Source: Allolobophora icterica
Taxonomy: Eukaryota; Annelida; Clitellata; Crassiclitellata; Lumbricidae
Reading direction: 5' to 3'
DNA length: 64,000 bases
NCBI GenBank assembly: GCA_963556255.1
Contig: OY744613.1
Span: 36,571,555 to 36,635,554 of the forward strand
Part shown: piece by piece, positions 9,097-21,271 of the stretch
Numbering within the stretch: position 1 is the first letter of the stretch
How the letters are laid out: every line of letters starts with the position of its first letter
The notes under the pieces: model-generated
Databases searched by the model: none
The model's input: only the letters and a program-made list of their open reading frames with translations
Told to the model about the DNA's origin: nothing
Position numbers and translations under genes: made by a program

Positions 9097-11087
9097 TCAA
9101 TTATATCTAAGTTTGCGGTATTTTCCCATCATAAAGGACATCACAGGATCTACAGTCTGGTCTTGTTGCCGCCTGAAGTCGTCTCTGTCTTCATCTTCGA
9201 TACCAAATTGCACCTGTGCCTCGCTGTCTTCCGTAGATCGCTTGTCTAATAGTGAACTTCCGATGTGATCTAATCCACGTTTGTCCAGGAGAGAACTTCC
9301 GATGTGATCAAGTCCACGTTTGTCCAAGAGAGAACTTCCGATGTGATCAAGTCCACGTTTGTCCAGGAGAGAACTACCGATGTGATCAAGTCCACGTTTG
9401 TCCAGAAGAGAACTTCCGATGTGGTCAAGTCCACGTTTTTCTTCCAAGAGAAAACTTCCGATGTGATCAAGTCCACGTTTGTCTAGGAGAGAACTTCCGA
9501 TGTGATCAAGTCCACGTTTGTCCAAGAGAGAACTACCGATGTGATCAAGTCCACGTTTTTCTTCCAAGAGAGAACTTCCGATGTGATCAAGTCCACGTTT
9601 TTCTTCCAAGAGAGAACTTCCGATGTGATCAAGTCCACGTTTGTCCAGGAGAGAACTTCCGATGTGATCAAGTCCACGTTTGTCCAAGAGAGAACTTCCG
9701 ATGTGATCAAGTCCGCGTTTGTCCAGGAGAGAACTTCCGATGTGATCAAGTCCACGTTTGTCCAGGAGAGAACTTCCGATGTGATCAAGTCCACGTTTGT
9801 CCAGGAGAGAACTTCCGATGTGATCTAATCCACGTTTGTCCAGGAGAGAACTTCCGATGTGATCAAGTCCACGTTTGTCCAGGAGAGAACTTCCGATGTG
9901 ATCTAATCCACGTTTGTCCAGGAGAGAACTTCCGATGTGATCTAATCCACGTTTGTCCAGGAGAGAACTTCCGATGTGATCAAGTCCACGTTTGTCCAGG
10001 AGAGAACTTCCGATGTGATCAAGTCCACGTTTGTCCAGGAGAGAACTTCCGATGTGATCAAGTCCACGTTTGTCCAAGAGAGAACTTCCAATGTGATCTA
10101 ATCCACGTTTGTCCAGGAGAGAACTTCCGATGTGATCAAGTCCACGTTTGTCCAGGAGAGAACTTCCGATGTGATCAAGTCCACGTTTGTCCAAGAGAGA
10201 ACTACCGATGTGATCAAGTCCACGTTTGTCCAGGAGAGAACTTCCAATGTGATCAAGTCCACGTTTGTCCAAGAGAGAACTTCCAATGTGATCAAGTCCA
10301 CGTTTGTCTAGGAGAGAACTTCCAATGTGATCAAGTCCACGTTTGTCCAGGAGAGAACTTCCAATGTGATCAAGTCCACGTTTGTCCAAGAGAGAACTTC
10401 CGATGTGATCAAGTGCACGTTTGTCTAGGAGAGAACTTCCAATGTGATCCAAACCACGTTTTCTTAAAAGAGAACTTCCGATGTGATCTAGTTCGCGTTT
10501 TTCTTCAAATTCTCGTTTTTCTAGAAGTGAGCTACCGATGTGATCTAAGCCTCTCTTATCTTCGTCGTAGTCAGTGTCATGAAATTCTGCGTGACTAGAA
10601 AGACAATAGAACAGCCTTTATTAGTCACCATACAAACGATCAGTTTACAGTTTTTATCCTTAAATGCCTGCAGATAATCTTGCTTACTTGATGTTCTGGG
10701 TAAAGAAAAACTGCAACTGCAATCTAGAGTGTCCATGGCGGCGGATTGTGGGAATGGAGGTTATATGCGAAATTACTGGGGATAAGCAGTCGCAGACCAA
10801 CAGCAGCATCTTCTTCGACCTGCAGGCTAAAGATACAGTGTTACGTGCTCATAATTTAAGCAACAGAAGAGAATCGGTCAAGAGCTTTCGGATTCGCAGA
10901 AGATTAAATTACATATATGTCTAAGATTATGTCGCCGTTAAGAAGTGGCTGCAAAACTGTAGTAACTTTAATAAATCCCTATGATACAAGTTATTATAAA
11001 TAGTAATTTTGCAAAAACTTACCTATGAGGCATCAGAAAGTGCAAAATTGCCGTTAAGAAAATCATGGAATTCCTCATCTTGAACAT
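9097..11087 (-). CDS. Multi-copy neuropeptide precursor, 33 peptide units, two coding exons
   Basis: Exon 1 (11087-11023) encodes a signal peptide: MFKMRNS, then a hydrophobic core IFLTAILHFLMP. It ends in a GTAAGT donor at 11022. Exon 2 (10594-9097) follows a pyrimidine-rich tract ending TTTCTAG. The phases match exactly (AG joined to T), giving a 520-residue protein with a likely cleavage site after SHA, about residue 24. After an acidic stretch ending DEDKR come 33 units of the type GLDHIGSSLLD-KR, then a 46-residue acidic tail. KR cutting and trimming of basic residues would release GLDHIGSSLLD 27 times, plus ALD- and ELD-headed, LLE, LLEE and SFLLEE variants. The LD.IG pattern recalls orcokinin-B and molluscan pedal peptides, but family membership is inference. 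Expected site: secretory granules of neurons or endocrine cells. A 5' untranslated exon may exist, since an acceptor-like TTGCAG lies 18 nt upstream of the ATG. Confidence 0.85.
9238..10551 (-). repeat. 39-bp coding minisatellite, 33 units
   Basis: 1314 bp equals 33 units of 39 bp, plus three single-codon (GAA) insertions, plus one 18-bp spacer encoding EFEEKR. Units are nearly identical even at silent sites, with recurring variants (GATCTAATCC versus GATCAAGTCC; TTCCAATG versus TTCCGATG) scattered through the array. That pattern points to repeated unequal exchange or gene conversion. Confidence 0.95.
10595..11022 (-). other. Intron of the neuropeptide precursor gene
   Basis: 428 nt, GTAAGT at the 5' end (11022 downward) and TTCTATTGTCTTTCTAG at the 3' end (AG at 10596-10595). 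It interrupts the codon for Ser-22 after two bases, just before the predicted signal-peptide cleavage site. Confidence 0.8.
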
Positions 11088-11105
11088 CTCTGAGGTTGTT
11101 GCAGT

Positions 11106-11650
11106 CTGCAAGTCAGGATCACGAGCAAAAGAAACACAAAATACAATCGTTATTCTTGTTTCGATGCAAATGTTAACACAAATTGCAGTTTTCTTCAACA
11201 GAATATAATTTTGCCACCTGCAACAAGCTCTGGACATTGGCCGATAACATGTGACGCTTTGTAAATCGCCTGCCTTCTGTCAAAACATTATTAATAATGA
11301 ATGCGATTTACTTCCAAGCCAGTATCAGTCAATGCCGTTAAAGTATCTAGATTGGATGTGGCACGCAGAAGGCTTATTATAGAAATAGCCTAGAAGGAAG
11401 CTACGAAGAAACAAAAACAACTGCATGAAACAACAGGGCAGTGAAGTAAAAAGAAACTTTAAAGAGAAATAGAATGCACAAGTCTACAGTAAAATAAAAC
11501 TACTTGTTGATGATTCGAACTCAAAGTTATACAATCAAAGACGTAAAAGTTGAATCACTAGAAACAATGAAAAGGAACTTCGAACATCTAAGAACATAAA
11601 CTGATGTAATAACCTCACAGTTCTAGCAGAGTTGTCCGTTTACAATACGG
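11106..11650. other. Upstream region of the neuropeptide gene
   Basis: AT-rich DNA that should contain the promoter or a 5' untranslated exon of the minus-strand gene. I see no convincing TATA box and no other gene. Confidence 0.35.
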
Positions 11651-11654
11651 ATGA

Positions 11655-12145
11655 ACAGATGCTTAGAGCAGTGTGAGAACTGTAGAAAAAGACTTTGATG
11701 AGTTTAGCCATAAACCCAGACAAGTCTGAGGCAATTTTGTTCGGTTCACGCCAACGCCTGCGTTCTCTCCCTTCACTTTCTAGCATCTCGCCGGCACTGC
11801 CGTGCCACTATAAGACGCTGACAAAACACTTCCTACCATACATAACAAACCTGTCTAAATCTTGTTTCATATAAGGCCAATACGACACATCAGGTCGGCT
11901 CTTACTAAGAATATGTCGCAAACCATAGCCTCTTCACTTGTCTCCTGTCGCCTTAATTATGCTTATTCTGGTTTTGTTGTTCTCTCATGAGACTACGAAC
12001 TCAACAGGCTGCAACGCATCCAAAACTCCTTAGCTCGCGTAGTGCTGCGTGTTCCACTATATATATGTATACGAACAAGCTCCTCAGTCCTACTCCATCA
12101 GCTGCACTGGCTTCCTGTTGAGTTCAGAATAAAGTTTTAATTAGC
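11655..12145 (+). pseudogene. L2/CR1-like LINE reverse-transcriptase fragment
   Basis: Broken frames carry NPDKSEAILFGSRQRL near 11715-11760, then a QTIASSLVSCRLNYAYSGFV-like stretch and LQRIQNSLARVVL near 12010-12050, then LHWLPVEFRIKF near 12105-12140. Their order is that of an L2/CR1 RT from the post-FADD region to the C-terminus. Several frameshifts; dead. Confidence 0.65.
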
Positions 12146-13582
<1,437 letters not shown>

Positions 13583-14600
13583 TCTAACGTAAAATCATAA
13601 ATCTGTTCAGGCTGTGTCAACTTTAAAAGAAAATTCGGGTCTCATTAGGCTATATGATCCAAGTGTATAAAGAAAATATCTATTTGGAAAGTTAACTTGA
13701 AATCTGTGTTGTTCAATTTGGCAGAAAAAATGTTATTTACAACATGACAAAGTAGGCCTAATACTAGGCCTACTGAAGGAACACATTTTGCATTTTGTGA
13801 TTCCCGCAGCAAATGTGCAGTGCCACTCATAAGCAAAACATAACATTTTAAAATTTATGCCAAACAAAACGTTTTGAAGAGTTTTATTGCTAAAATAATT
13901 AAATTTTAAAACCATGTACACAGAGTTCTTAAATTTTCAATATATTAATTATTGTTACTAACATAATTGCATAAAATTTAAAAGTTTTAATGATGACCAA
14001 TTTTAAGCGCAATAGCCCAATTACATACTCAAATCTATTTTTTCCTTCAACTTATATATCGATTTATTTCAGATTGACGTGGATCATCATAAATATGTGA
14101 ATTCAGCGTACTCCAATCTCTTTCGATCAGTTGTATAGCCAATCGAGTTTCAACGCCCTTGGCAGATGAACTCAGGCGCTATATGAATACGTATATGCAT
14201 GAAACCCGCGTCACGTGATGGAGACAAATGAGTCACCACGTAGTAGAAAAGATGGCAATTGGTCACATGATCAGCTGACTAAGAACGATTCGTCGGAAGG
14301 ATGATGTATCCTATGTTTCTGATTATAACACGTCGTCGCATCGTCGGTCAGCGACCATCATGTAGCAACTTCAACTGAGATCGTCTCTACGTCGTCGTCT
14401 CGGCTGCCGACGACGCGAGGACCAGCACCACCCAACGATGACGGTGACGATGCATTGGCTGCACGGTGGCTGCTGCTGCTGCTGCTGCTGCCATGGGGTC
14501 ATGTAATGAGTCTGAATCGTCGACAAACACGAGGCCCTTGTGTATTCGTTTCGTGATGAAATCACCAGCAATTTCGAGTTAGCAGTTCAGCAGATTGATG
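13583..14600. other. Intergenic with a short CAG/CTG run
   Basis: No supported gene. A LINE-like tail (CTCAGGCGCTATATGAATA) lies at about 14172-14190 and an eight-unit CTG repeat at 14469-14491. Confidence 0.4.
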
Positions 14601-15298
14601 ACAAAGAATCAATAGGAAGCATTCAGCAAAGGCAGCGGCGGCGTTAGATCTGCTGTAATTAATGGTCGAATTGCACCCTTCGGACTGCGCTGGTCAAGTG
14701 GCGCCTGATCGGAAACGGCGTCCGTCGGATCCCCAGTGTACATCTCTGACCGTTGGCCTTCCATTAGATCTACATCTAGTATAGGCCTAGAAGACCTCAC
14801 ACTACTGGAGCGTCTAATTCTTAATAAAAGCTATAGGCATAAGTCTGTGTCTAAGATCGTGTAGATCTACAGATTAAGGAGATCTCTTTGTTGGACAAAT
14901 GGGACGTGAGGAACAGAAGGCAAAAGTAGAGAAAGACATGCAAACGGATAAAGAGAAACAGGAGATTTAAGGAGACAAAAAGACGCCATATAAGAAAACA
15001 GGAGATTAAAGGAAACAGAAAGACGCCAAATGAGAAGAGAAACGGGAGGCAACAAAGAACGGAAATAACGCAACGCAAGAGGCCATAGCCTCTTTCGGTT
15101 ATTTAATCCCATTTCTTAGGTAGCAGTGACTTACCGGTACGGCATATTTTAAGCAACAGGGTTCTTCGAATCCTTTAGTCAAACACTGAGGCCAATGACA
15201 GGCTGACTACGGACGATTCTGCCATAGGGCTTACTCGATTCAGAGATAGCCGGACGTGACGCGTATAATCGTGTGTTGCGAATGCTTCATTTGTGCAG
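14601..15298. other. Intergenic, polypurine stretch
   Basis: 14895-15080 is strongly purine-rich on the plus strand, with a loosely repeated GACGCCA(A/T)ATGAGAA-like unit. No gene seen. Confidence 0.4.
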
Positions 15299-15504
15299 CT
15301 GCTGTCATCCATCGACCTCAATGCAATACGGACCTGGAACTCCGAATACGTTGCCTACGGTCAGTCTAGAGGAGAATCTGTTGATTGGGTTCAACGTTCA
15401 CACCAAGGGTTTTCCAGTTGTTTGGGAAAACATTCACTCACCTGCGCCGCATGAACTTGTCGTTCTTAACGAGCTCTTAACATCATTTAGATCGCTTTCG
15501 ACAG
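15299..15504 (+). CDS. Candidate internal exon of an unidentified gene
   Basis: A 206-nt open segment is bounded by an acceptor-like TTCATTTGTGCAG (AG at 15297-15298) and a donor ACAG-GTAGGC (GT at 15505). It encodes ordinary-composition protein: MQYGPGTPNTLP, LEENLLIGFNVHTKGFPVVW, ENIHSPAPHELVVLNELL. Nothing links it to transposons. I do not recognise the family. The flank immediately downstream is a minus-strand LINE, so neighbouring exons are not visible. Confidence 0.35.
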
Positions 15505-15514
15505 GTAGGCTACT

Positions 15515-15965
15515 TAAGTTAAGTATATTCTTTATTAAACGCTAGCAAACGCACAGCGCTTTACATACAATTTTACACAAAGAGGAAAGAAAAATATAAG
15601 AGTAATAATGACGTTAGATTATAAATGAAAAAAATAGCAACAGAGCCTAACTGTACGGCATCCTACCCAGGAAACCTCGTCGGGTAAGGGAGTCAAATCT
15701 AGGGAGAATCAGATTATGAGAACGAGGGCGCAAATCATACCCGGTCTTTAGAACAGAAGGTAGAAGGTCACGGAGGAGGTGACTAGGGTTTTTGAGAATG
15801 TTCTTAAAGAGATCACGATCAGCTTTTTTGCAAAGTTCCTCAAAAGTAGGAAAAGAAGGAGGGAGGTAGCCGAGACAAACCAACTTATGGATAATTGCAC
15901 CCAAATGATCAAGTTCCTGCTTGTTGGCAAAGCCTAACCATACCTGGGAACAGTAGCCTACAGCA
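15515..15965 (-). pseudogene. CR1-like LINE fragment (AWWG family), minus strand
   Basis: Minus-strand frames read LGYLPPSFPTFEELCKKAD, then RNPSHLLRDLLP-like sequence, then GYDLRPRSHNLILPRF, matching the last third of the elements at 58480 and 36930. The 3' end (TTCTTTATTAAACGC on the plus strand, 15526-15540) resembles the tail at 45722. Confidence 0.65.
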
Positions 15966-18069
15966 TACGGTTGACAGTGGTAGCCTGTATTACATCATGA
16001 AGCCTGGGGCCCGAGAGCCCATGAGAAATCAAGATACGATGAGCGTAAAGGGATTGTTTAGCCTGTATGCTTAGTTTTTGGATATAAGGACAGAAGCCAA
16101 ACTTAAAAGTGTGTCGTCAAATTATACAGATTACGGTACACCCGCACATCCTGAATACCGTGTGGGTGTTTACATACATACATACATACATACATGAGCC
16201 TACATGCATGCCTGAAGAATTAATAAAAAAGAATTTAAGGCTCAACCAAACAGAAGTTTCTGTTTTTCAAAAGAGACAATATAAAGGTTAAATGAGAATC
16301 TCCAGCGAATCATGTGTTGTTCTTTAAAGAGACGAAGCTAATTAGTCAGAATCTTCAAGAGATCCTTAGACTCGGTTTGTAGTTCTTCTAGTTCGTCAGA
16401 GTTATCTTTCAGGTGAGTGAGCTGTTGACAGCTTCGTTCTTGATGTCCTTGTCGTGTCAATCCATGCGATGACGTCAGGCTATATTTGGAACGACAATTT
16501 CTGGGTGACGGTTCCATTACTGTCAGGTCGTGTAGAAGACTCGTCCGCTGTCTCTCGACTCCTCGATGGATTTAATGATTACTAGTGCGAATCATTCACG
16601 CCATGACATACGTCTAATGAAACACGTTTTCCGACTGAATTACTTCATCTTCGTTATACTCTCAACACGACTGTCAAGCCGCTTATGAGTGTGCCTCTGC
16701 CTCTGTCCTCCTACTTCTCTTCCTACTTCTCTTCCTTGTCCTACTGCTCGCTCTTCTGCTCCTACTACTTCTCCTTCTCTGTCGAATGATGGGCCAATGA
16801 TACTTTTGGTTGGAGCACGTTCTACGACGAGACGGAGAAATAGAAAGAGGAGGCAGAGGAAGAGGAGAAGGAGGAAGGTGAAGGATACGCAGCAGGAGAT
16901 GGCAGTAAGAGGAGAAGGATAAAGAAGAGGAAGAGCACAGAAGAAAGAAATGTAAGGAGGCAAAAGGGGAAAGGAGAAGACTGGGGAGAAGGAGCAGAAA
17001 GATAAGGAGGGCGGAGGAGTGAACGAAGAGTAAGACTGAGTAAGACTCAGAGCAAATAAGACATAAATTGAGTGCGTCTTAATTCGTCTTTTAAGCGGTC
17101 ATCGTCGTATGAATGTCACTTTGTGGGAAAGCATTTGTCCGATGATGATGATGATGATGATGATGATAATGACGACGACGACAATGATGATGATGATGAG
17201 CTGCTCCTCCTCATTATCTTCGTCGTCACAAACAATGCCAATAACCGTGCTGCAGACGTCGCATTAAAATCGTAACTGTGGTCAGTGGAGAGGATCAGAT
17301 GAGTCGACTGGAGACCGACAGAAAGAGACAACGGAAGGACGATTGACCTGCACCTGCTGCGCTGTCGTGTATGAGGAGGTAATCGAAGCATGAAAGTCAT
17401 CGAAGCATGGAAGTATCGTTGGAGTACATTTTGTCATGGCTGTCGTCATTTACTTATTAACCATGTTTTGTAGGCCTAAGGGAGCAAATGTTTCAAAATG
17501 GCAAGTGGCATTGAATCTCCTCCACAAGGCCAGGGATGCTAACGATCCGCGGGGACACAGTTCACTTGTTCCGACCACCATCAGCAGCCACCGATAGCAG
17601 CAGCGATAGTAGTAGCAGACTGAGCCAGACTTAGAAGCAATCGAACAAGATCTAAGAACTACGGCTCAGAGGTCTAAACCGTCGACAAGTCATTGACGCT
17701 TTATCGACGTCGCATAATATTTCATCCGCATCTGTCAGCGACAGAACGATACGAGCGGAGGATCAGGAACGAGAAAACGACGACGTTTGATCGACGGAAG
17801 GCAACTGAATAGGACTAGGACTATTATGCATGACCGCTTCATCTCTTCTCCTCGTAGACCCTTCAAAATGCGGTCAACATCCATTCCGATTGATCCAAAT
17901 ACGAACAAAATAAATAAGCATCACTCGATTAAAAATCCGTGAAGTTATTATTCACCACCTATTAAGCAAAAAGGTGGCAAGAAGCATTTGAAGATGGAAG
18001 AGTGTCCAGGTGCTGTCTTCTGTTGTGCTAGCACCACTCTGTTATACAAGACAACAATGGTCAATCTCA
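15966..18069. other. Intergenic with low-complexity tracts
   Basis: Contains a short (CATA)n at 16172-16195, a pyrimidine then purine block at about 16690-17000 (GAGGAAGAGGAG type) and a (GATGAT)n/(GACGAC)n repeat at 17141-17202. No supported gene. Confidence 0.45.
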
Positions 18070-18077
18070 GCAGAAGT

Positions 18078-18995
18078 CAGTCTTGTTGTCCTCGAGACCA
18101 AGGTCTTGGTCTCGAGTGCACTCGAGTTCGTTTTTAAAAGTCTTGGTCTTGGTCTTGGTCTTGAGACCAAAGGTCTTGGTCTTGGTCTTGGTCTTGAGGT
18201 TCAAGGTCTTGGTCTTGGTCTTGGTCTTGAGGTTCAAGGTCTTGGTCTTGGTTTTTCAAGACCAAGACCAAGACTTTTGTCAATATGAACAGTCATTAAT
18301 TTTAACAAACGGCAAGAATTTTAAAAATTTATCCAATAATTACTCATACAGTTATTGCTTTAGTATTTACACGGTGTGAATGAGGCTTCACTGTTGTTTT
18401 GGATAATTATTTTGACTTCCGGTTATTTACCATGGAATGATTTCAAAACCGACTCACGATTAATTTGTACATTTACATCCGGTTCTTGAATAGCTGCTTT
18501 GTGTGCTAGCGATTTCAGCACTTGTAGACCGTGTTTTTTCACATGGCAGAATTTTTTGAGGCCCCACAGGTCACGTGTTGGTCAGAAAATTCTGAGCAAA
18601 TTGGTTTTTATAAAAGTCAGCAGGCATTTGGAATAACATTTCGCATGAAGGACTTTTGTAAATACGAATTTACAATTCTCTGCAGTCTCCATTTAGAGTT
18701 GTTTTGCTTGAATAAAAGAAAAAAACTCATGTTTTCATTAAAATAACGAGTATTTCGACTTGACAATTTTTAGTAAGGAATAGAAGTCTGGATACGACTG
18801 TGATTTTTTTGGGTCTTGGTCTCGGTCTTGGTCTTGAGGTTCAAGGTCTTGGTCTTGGTCTTGGTCTCGAGGTTCAAGGTCTTGGTCTTGGTCTTGGTCT
18901 TGAGGTTCAAGGTCTTGGTCTTGGTCTTGGTCTTGAAGTTCAAGGTCTTGGTCTTGGTCTTGGTCTTGAGGTTCAAGGTCTTGACAACAAGACTG
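18078..18995 (+). mobile_element. Minisatellite-bearing hAT-like element, copy 2 (918 bp)
   Basis: Same 13-bp inverted ends as copies 1 and 3, with perfect 8-bp TSDs GCAGAAGT (18070-18077 and 18996-19003). CTTGGT minisatellite blocks lie at about 18135-18255 and 18812-18975. The core between them aligns by eye with copies 1 and 3 (for example CACAGGTCACG and GGAATTCTCTGCAG-like motifs). Confidence 0.9.
18812..18978 (+). repeat. CTTGGT minisatellite, right block of copy 2
   Basis: About five units of CTTGGT hexamers with GAGGTTCAAGG linkers; one linker reads GAAGTTCAAGG. Confidence 0.85.
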
Positions 18996-19350
18996 GCAGA
19001 AGTTGGAAAGCGGTCAGAAGGTCACCGAGGACACCAGTTTCTGCAAAGTGGTGCAGCGATAGATATACTACTAGCAAGTCTATTACACACACGCGTGTGT
19101 AGTAAACTTGCTAGTTTTTTTAAATCCTTAATAAAGGTTTTTATTAAGGCTTACTGTTGAAATCGGTCTACAGTTAGATAAGCCAGAATGATCTCTGCTC
19201 TTATTGTCAACGAAATTTGCAGTTTGTGAGCGAAAGTTATAACGGATACGCAATCGAAATGACACAGTAAAAGCAGCAAATATCTGCCAGCGGAAAATAT
19301 AATTAAAATCTCATCCATCGTGCGGAGCTGAGCATAGCAAGGCACACAAC

Positions 19351-19891
19351 CAGTGGCGGCGATCTTGTCTGAGAGGTGGGTGGGGGACAAAGTCGGCCAT
19401 AGTCTGATCGATGACGTTTTCTAGGGATTCATGTCCCAAAAAAATTTCTCCACAAAAACTTGAAGACTTTTCTACAAATTCGTGTTCCAAAAAAAGCTGA
19501 TGACTTTTTTTTAGTTATTCGCCTTTTTTCTTACTTTTTCTGGGCTCCCAACAAACAATAATATCCACTTATATAGGCCCCCAAAATTTAAATGTTATTA
19601 CCTTTTTTGGGGAATTCATCTAACAAAATTTGATGACTTTTTTTTTAGAAATTCTCCGAGAAAAACTTTTATGACCTTCTTCTTACTTTCTCTGAATTTT
19701 CGGGGGACACTTCTGCTCAAAAAAAGAATTTTTAACTCATCTGGTCAAAAAGGCAGTGAAAACCCTCACACGCAATTACATTTGTTGGCCTTTTTCGTGT
19801 TTCTTCCAAATTTGGGGGGGGGACAAATGTATGGCGTGTCCCCCCACTCTGAAAGGTGGGGGGGCATGTCCTCCCATGATCGCCGCTCATG
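19351..19891. mobile_element. hAT-like MITE, 541 bp (GGCGGCGATC family)
   Basis: The ends are CAGTGGCGGCGATC at 19351 and GATCGCCGCTCATG ending at 19891 (imperfect inverted match). Perfect 8-bp TSDs CACACAAC lie at 19343-19350 and 19892-19899. G-rich GGGGGGACA motifs sit inside the ends. A shorter relative is at 31568. Confidence 0.88.
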
Positions 19892-20364
19892 CACACAACA
19901 GACAAAGAGAAAAGCGCAAGATAGAGGAAAAGTAATGAATAGAAAATGACGCTGAAGATAGCAACAGATGAATGGACGGGAGACGATAAGCCGCAGCATT
20001 CGACATTGCATGATCGACCATAGCTACTGACTAATCTCTAAAGTGGAATATAATGATCAATCATGTAAAATGCAAGACTTGAGAAAGCTAACGAGAGTAC
20101 TGTGTGATAGCTGATGCATCAGAAAGACCGCTAGATTTGAGAACAGGATGTCTATATCAAACCTGCTATTAATATGTGCCATGACATGGCATTCTTGCGG
20201 ATATCTTACACACTGGAAGTGAAATAGAAAATCAGGGCCTTTAAAATTTAATTAGCTATGTAGACATGCTAGCAAACAACAAGCCGAGTTGAGACTTGCA
20301 ACTGGCTACAAGAAAGGAAGGTCAAGGACTGAAGGCAGGTGCCATCAGTAATGCTGACAACAAT

Positions 20365-21263
20365 CAGGTCTGGATTAGCCACGATTCCAGTGGGTCTACA
20401 GATCCAGGTATACTAAACATTTAACAAATAATGGGCCTACCATGGGCATGCTACCTTAAAATTTTTAACTATTATATTATTATTCAGTTGTTACATCGTT
20501 GACATGTAAGACCTGAAATATGTTTAAACACGCTAGTTTTACTGCAAACAAACAGCGATAGTCACTTGCAAATGGTCAGCCAAAACAATTATGAGATAAC
20601 TGTGACCGTTAGGCCCTAGCTCAGTTAGACTTTTAGTGTTTTTACGACAGTTTGCTCTGCTGAGGATGCTTATAGCCTCTTCCGCCCATCACCGTCGGGC
20701 GTCGGCATGTTTGAGTCAATTACCGTCAGTGCCAATTGCTGCTGCAGTTAGACACAGGAAGTGCAAGATTAGGCCTACATAGGCCTACGCAGAGCAATGC
20801 AAACATTCGGATATCCTGATTGAAAATTGCATTCCTTCATTATATTCAACATTTGGAATCTCTAAACGTTGCAAATAATGAAGGAATGCAATTTGCAATC
20901 AGGATATACAAACTATTCATTGCTCTGCGTAGGCCTTCATAGACCTAATCTTACACTTCCTGTTTCTAACTGCAGCGGTGAAAGAAGGTTTAGTCCCTTG
21001 AAGCGCATAAAAATACTTTAAGATCTACGATGGGACAAGATAGACTAAAAAATTTAACACGAACATTGAACGTAAAATTGTACAACGGCCAGATTTTCAA
21101 GATATTGTTTGCAGTTTCTATTATGAAAGCACGTCGTGAAAGTTTTAAATTCATAAATATCTGTTCTATAATTTAAATTTCGTCAGCACTTTTTGGTTGA
21201 ATATATATTAGGGCTTACTATGCAATTTTGGAACGAGGCCTACAAACTGTTAATCCGGCCCTG
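20365..21263. mobile_element. hAT-like element, 899 bp, with a central hairpin
   Basis: The ends are CAGGTCTGGATTA at 20365 and TAATCCGGCCCTG ending at 21263. Perfect 8-bp TSDs ACAACAAT lie at 20357-20364 and 21264-21271. It contains a long inverted repeat at about 20740-20976. No transposase is encoded. Confidence 0.87.
20740..20976. repeat. Long inverted repeat (hairpin) within the hAT-like element
   Basis: Two arms of roughly 110 bp are near-complementary: CTGCAGTTAGACACAGGAAG on the left pairs with the complement of the segment ending in CTTCCTGTTTCTAACTGCAG on the right. The central loop is about 20 bp. It may be a folded-back insertion of its own. Confidence 0.85.
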
Positions 21264-21271
21264 ACAACAAT

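Noticed and set aside
9238..10551. CRISPR-like array
   Set aside because: The units are contiguous 39-bp coding repeats without unique spacers, and the sequence is animal; they encode KR-separated peptides.
9252..10598. 448-codon plus-strand frame with regular Cys residues (NFRCDQVHVCPGE)
   Set aside because: It is the antisense shadow of the neuropeptide array; unit length 39 bp keeps all frames open. It has no signal peptide, and the splice and secretion signals support the minus strand.
16640..16963. 107-codon minus-strand frame and its plus-strand counterpart
   Set aside because: They lie on a pyrimidine/purine-biased tract and show no domain.
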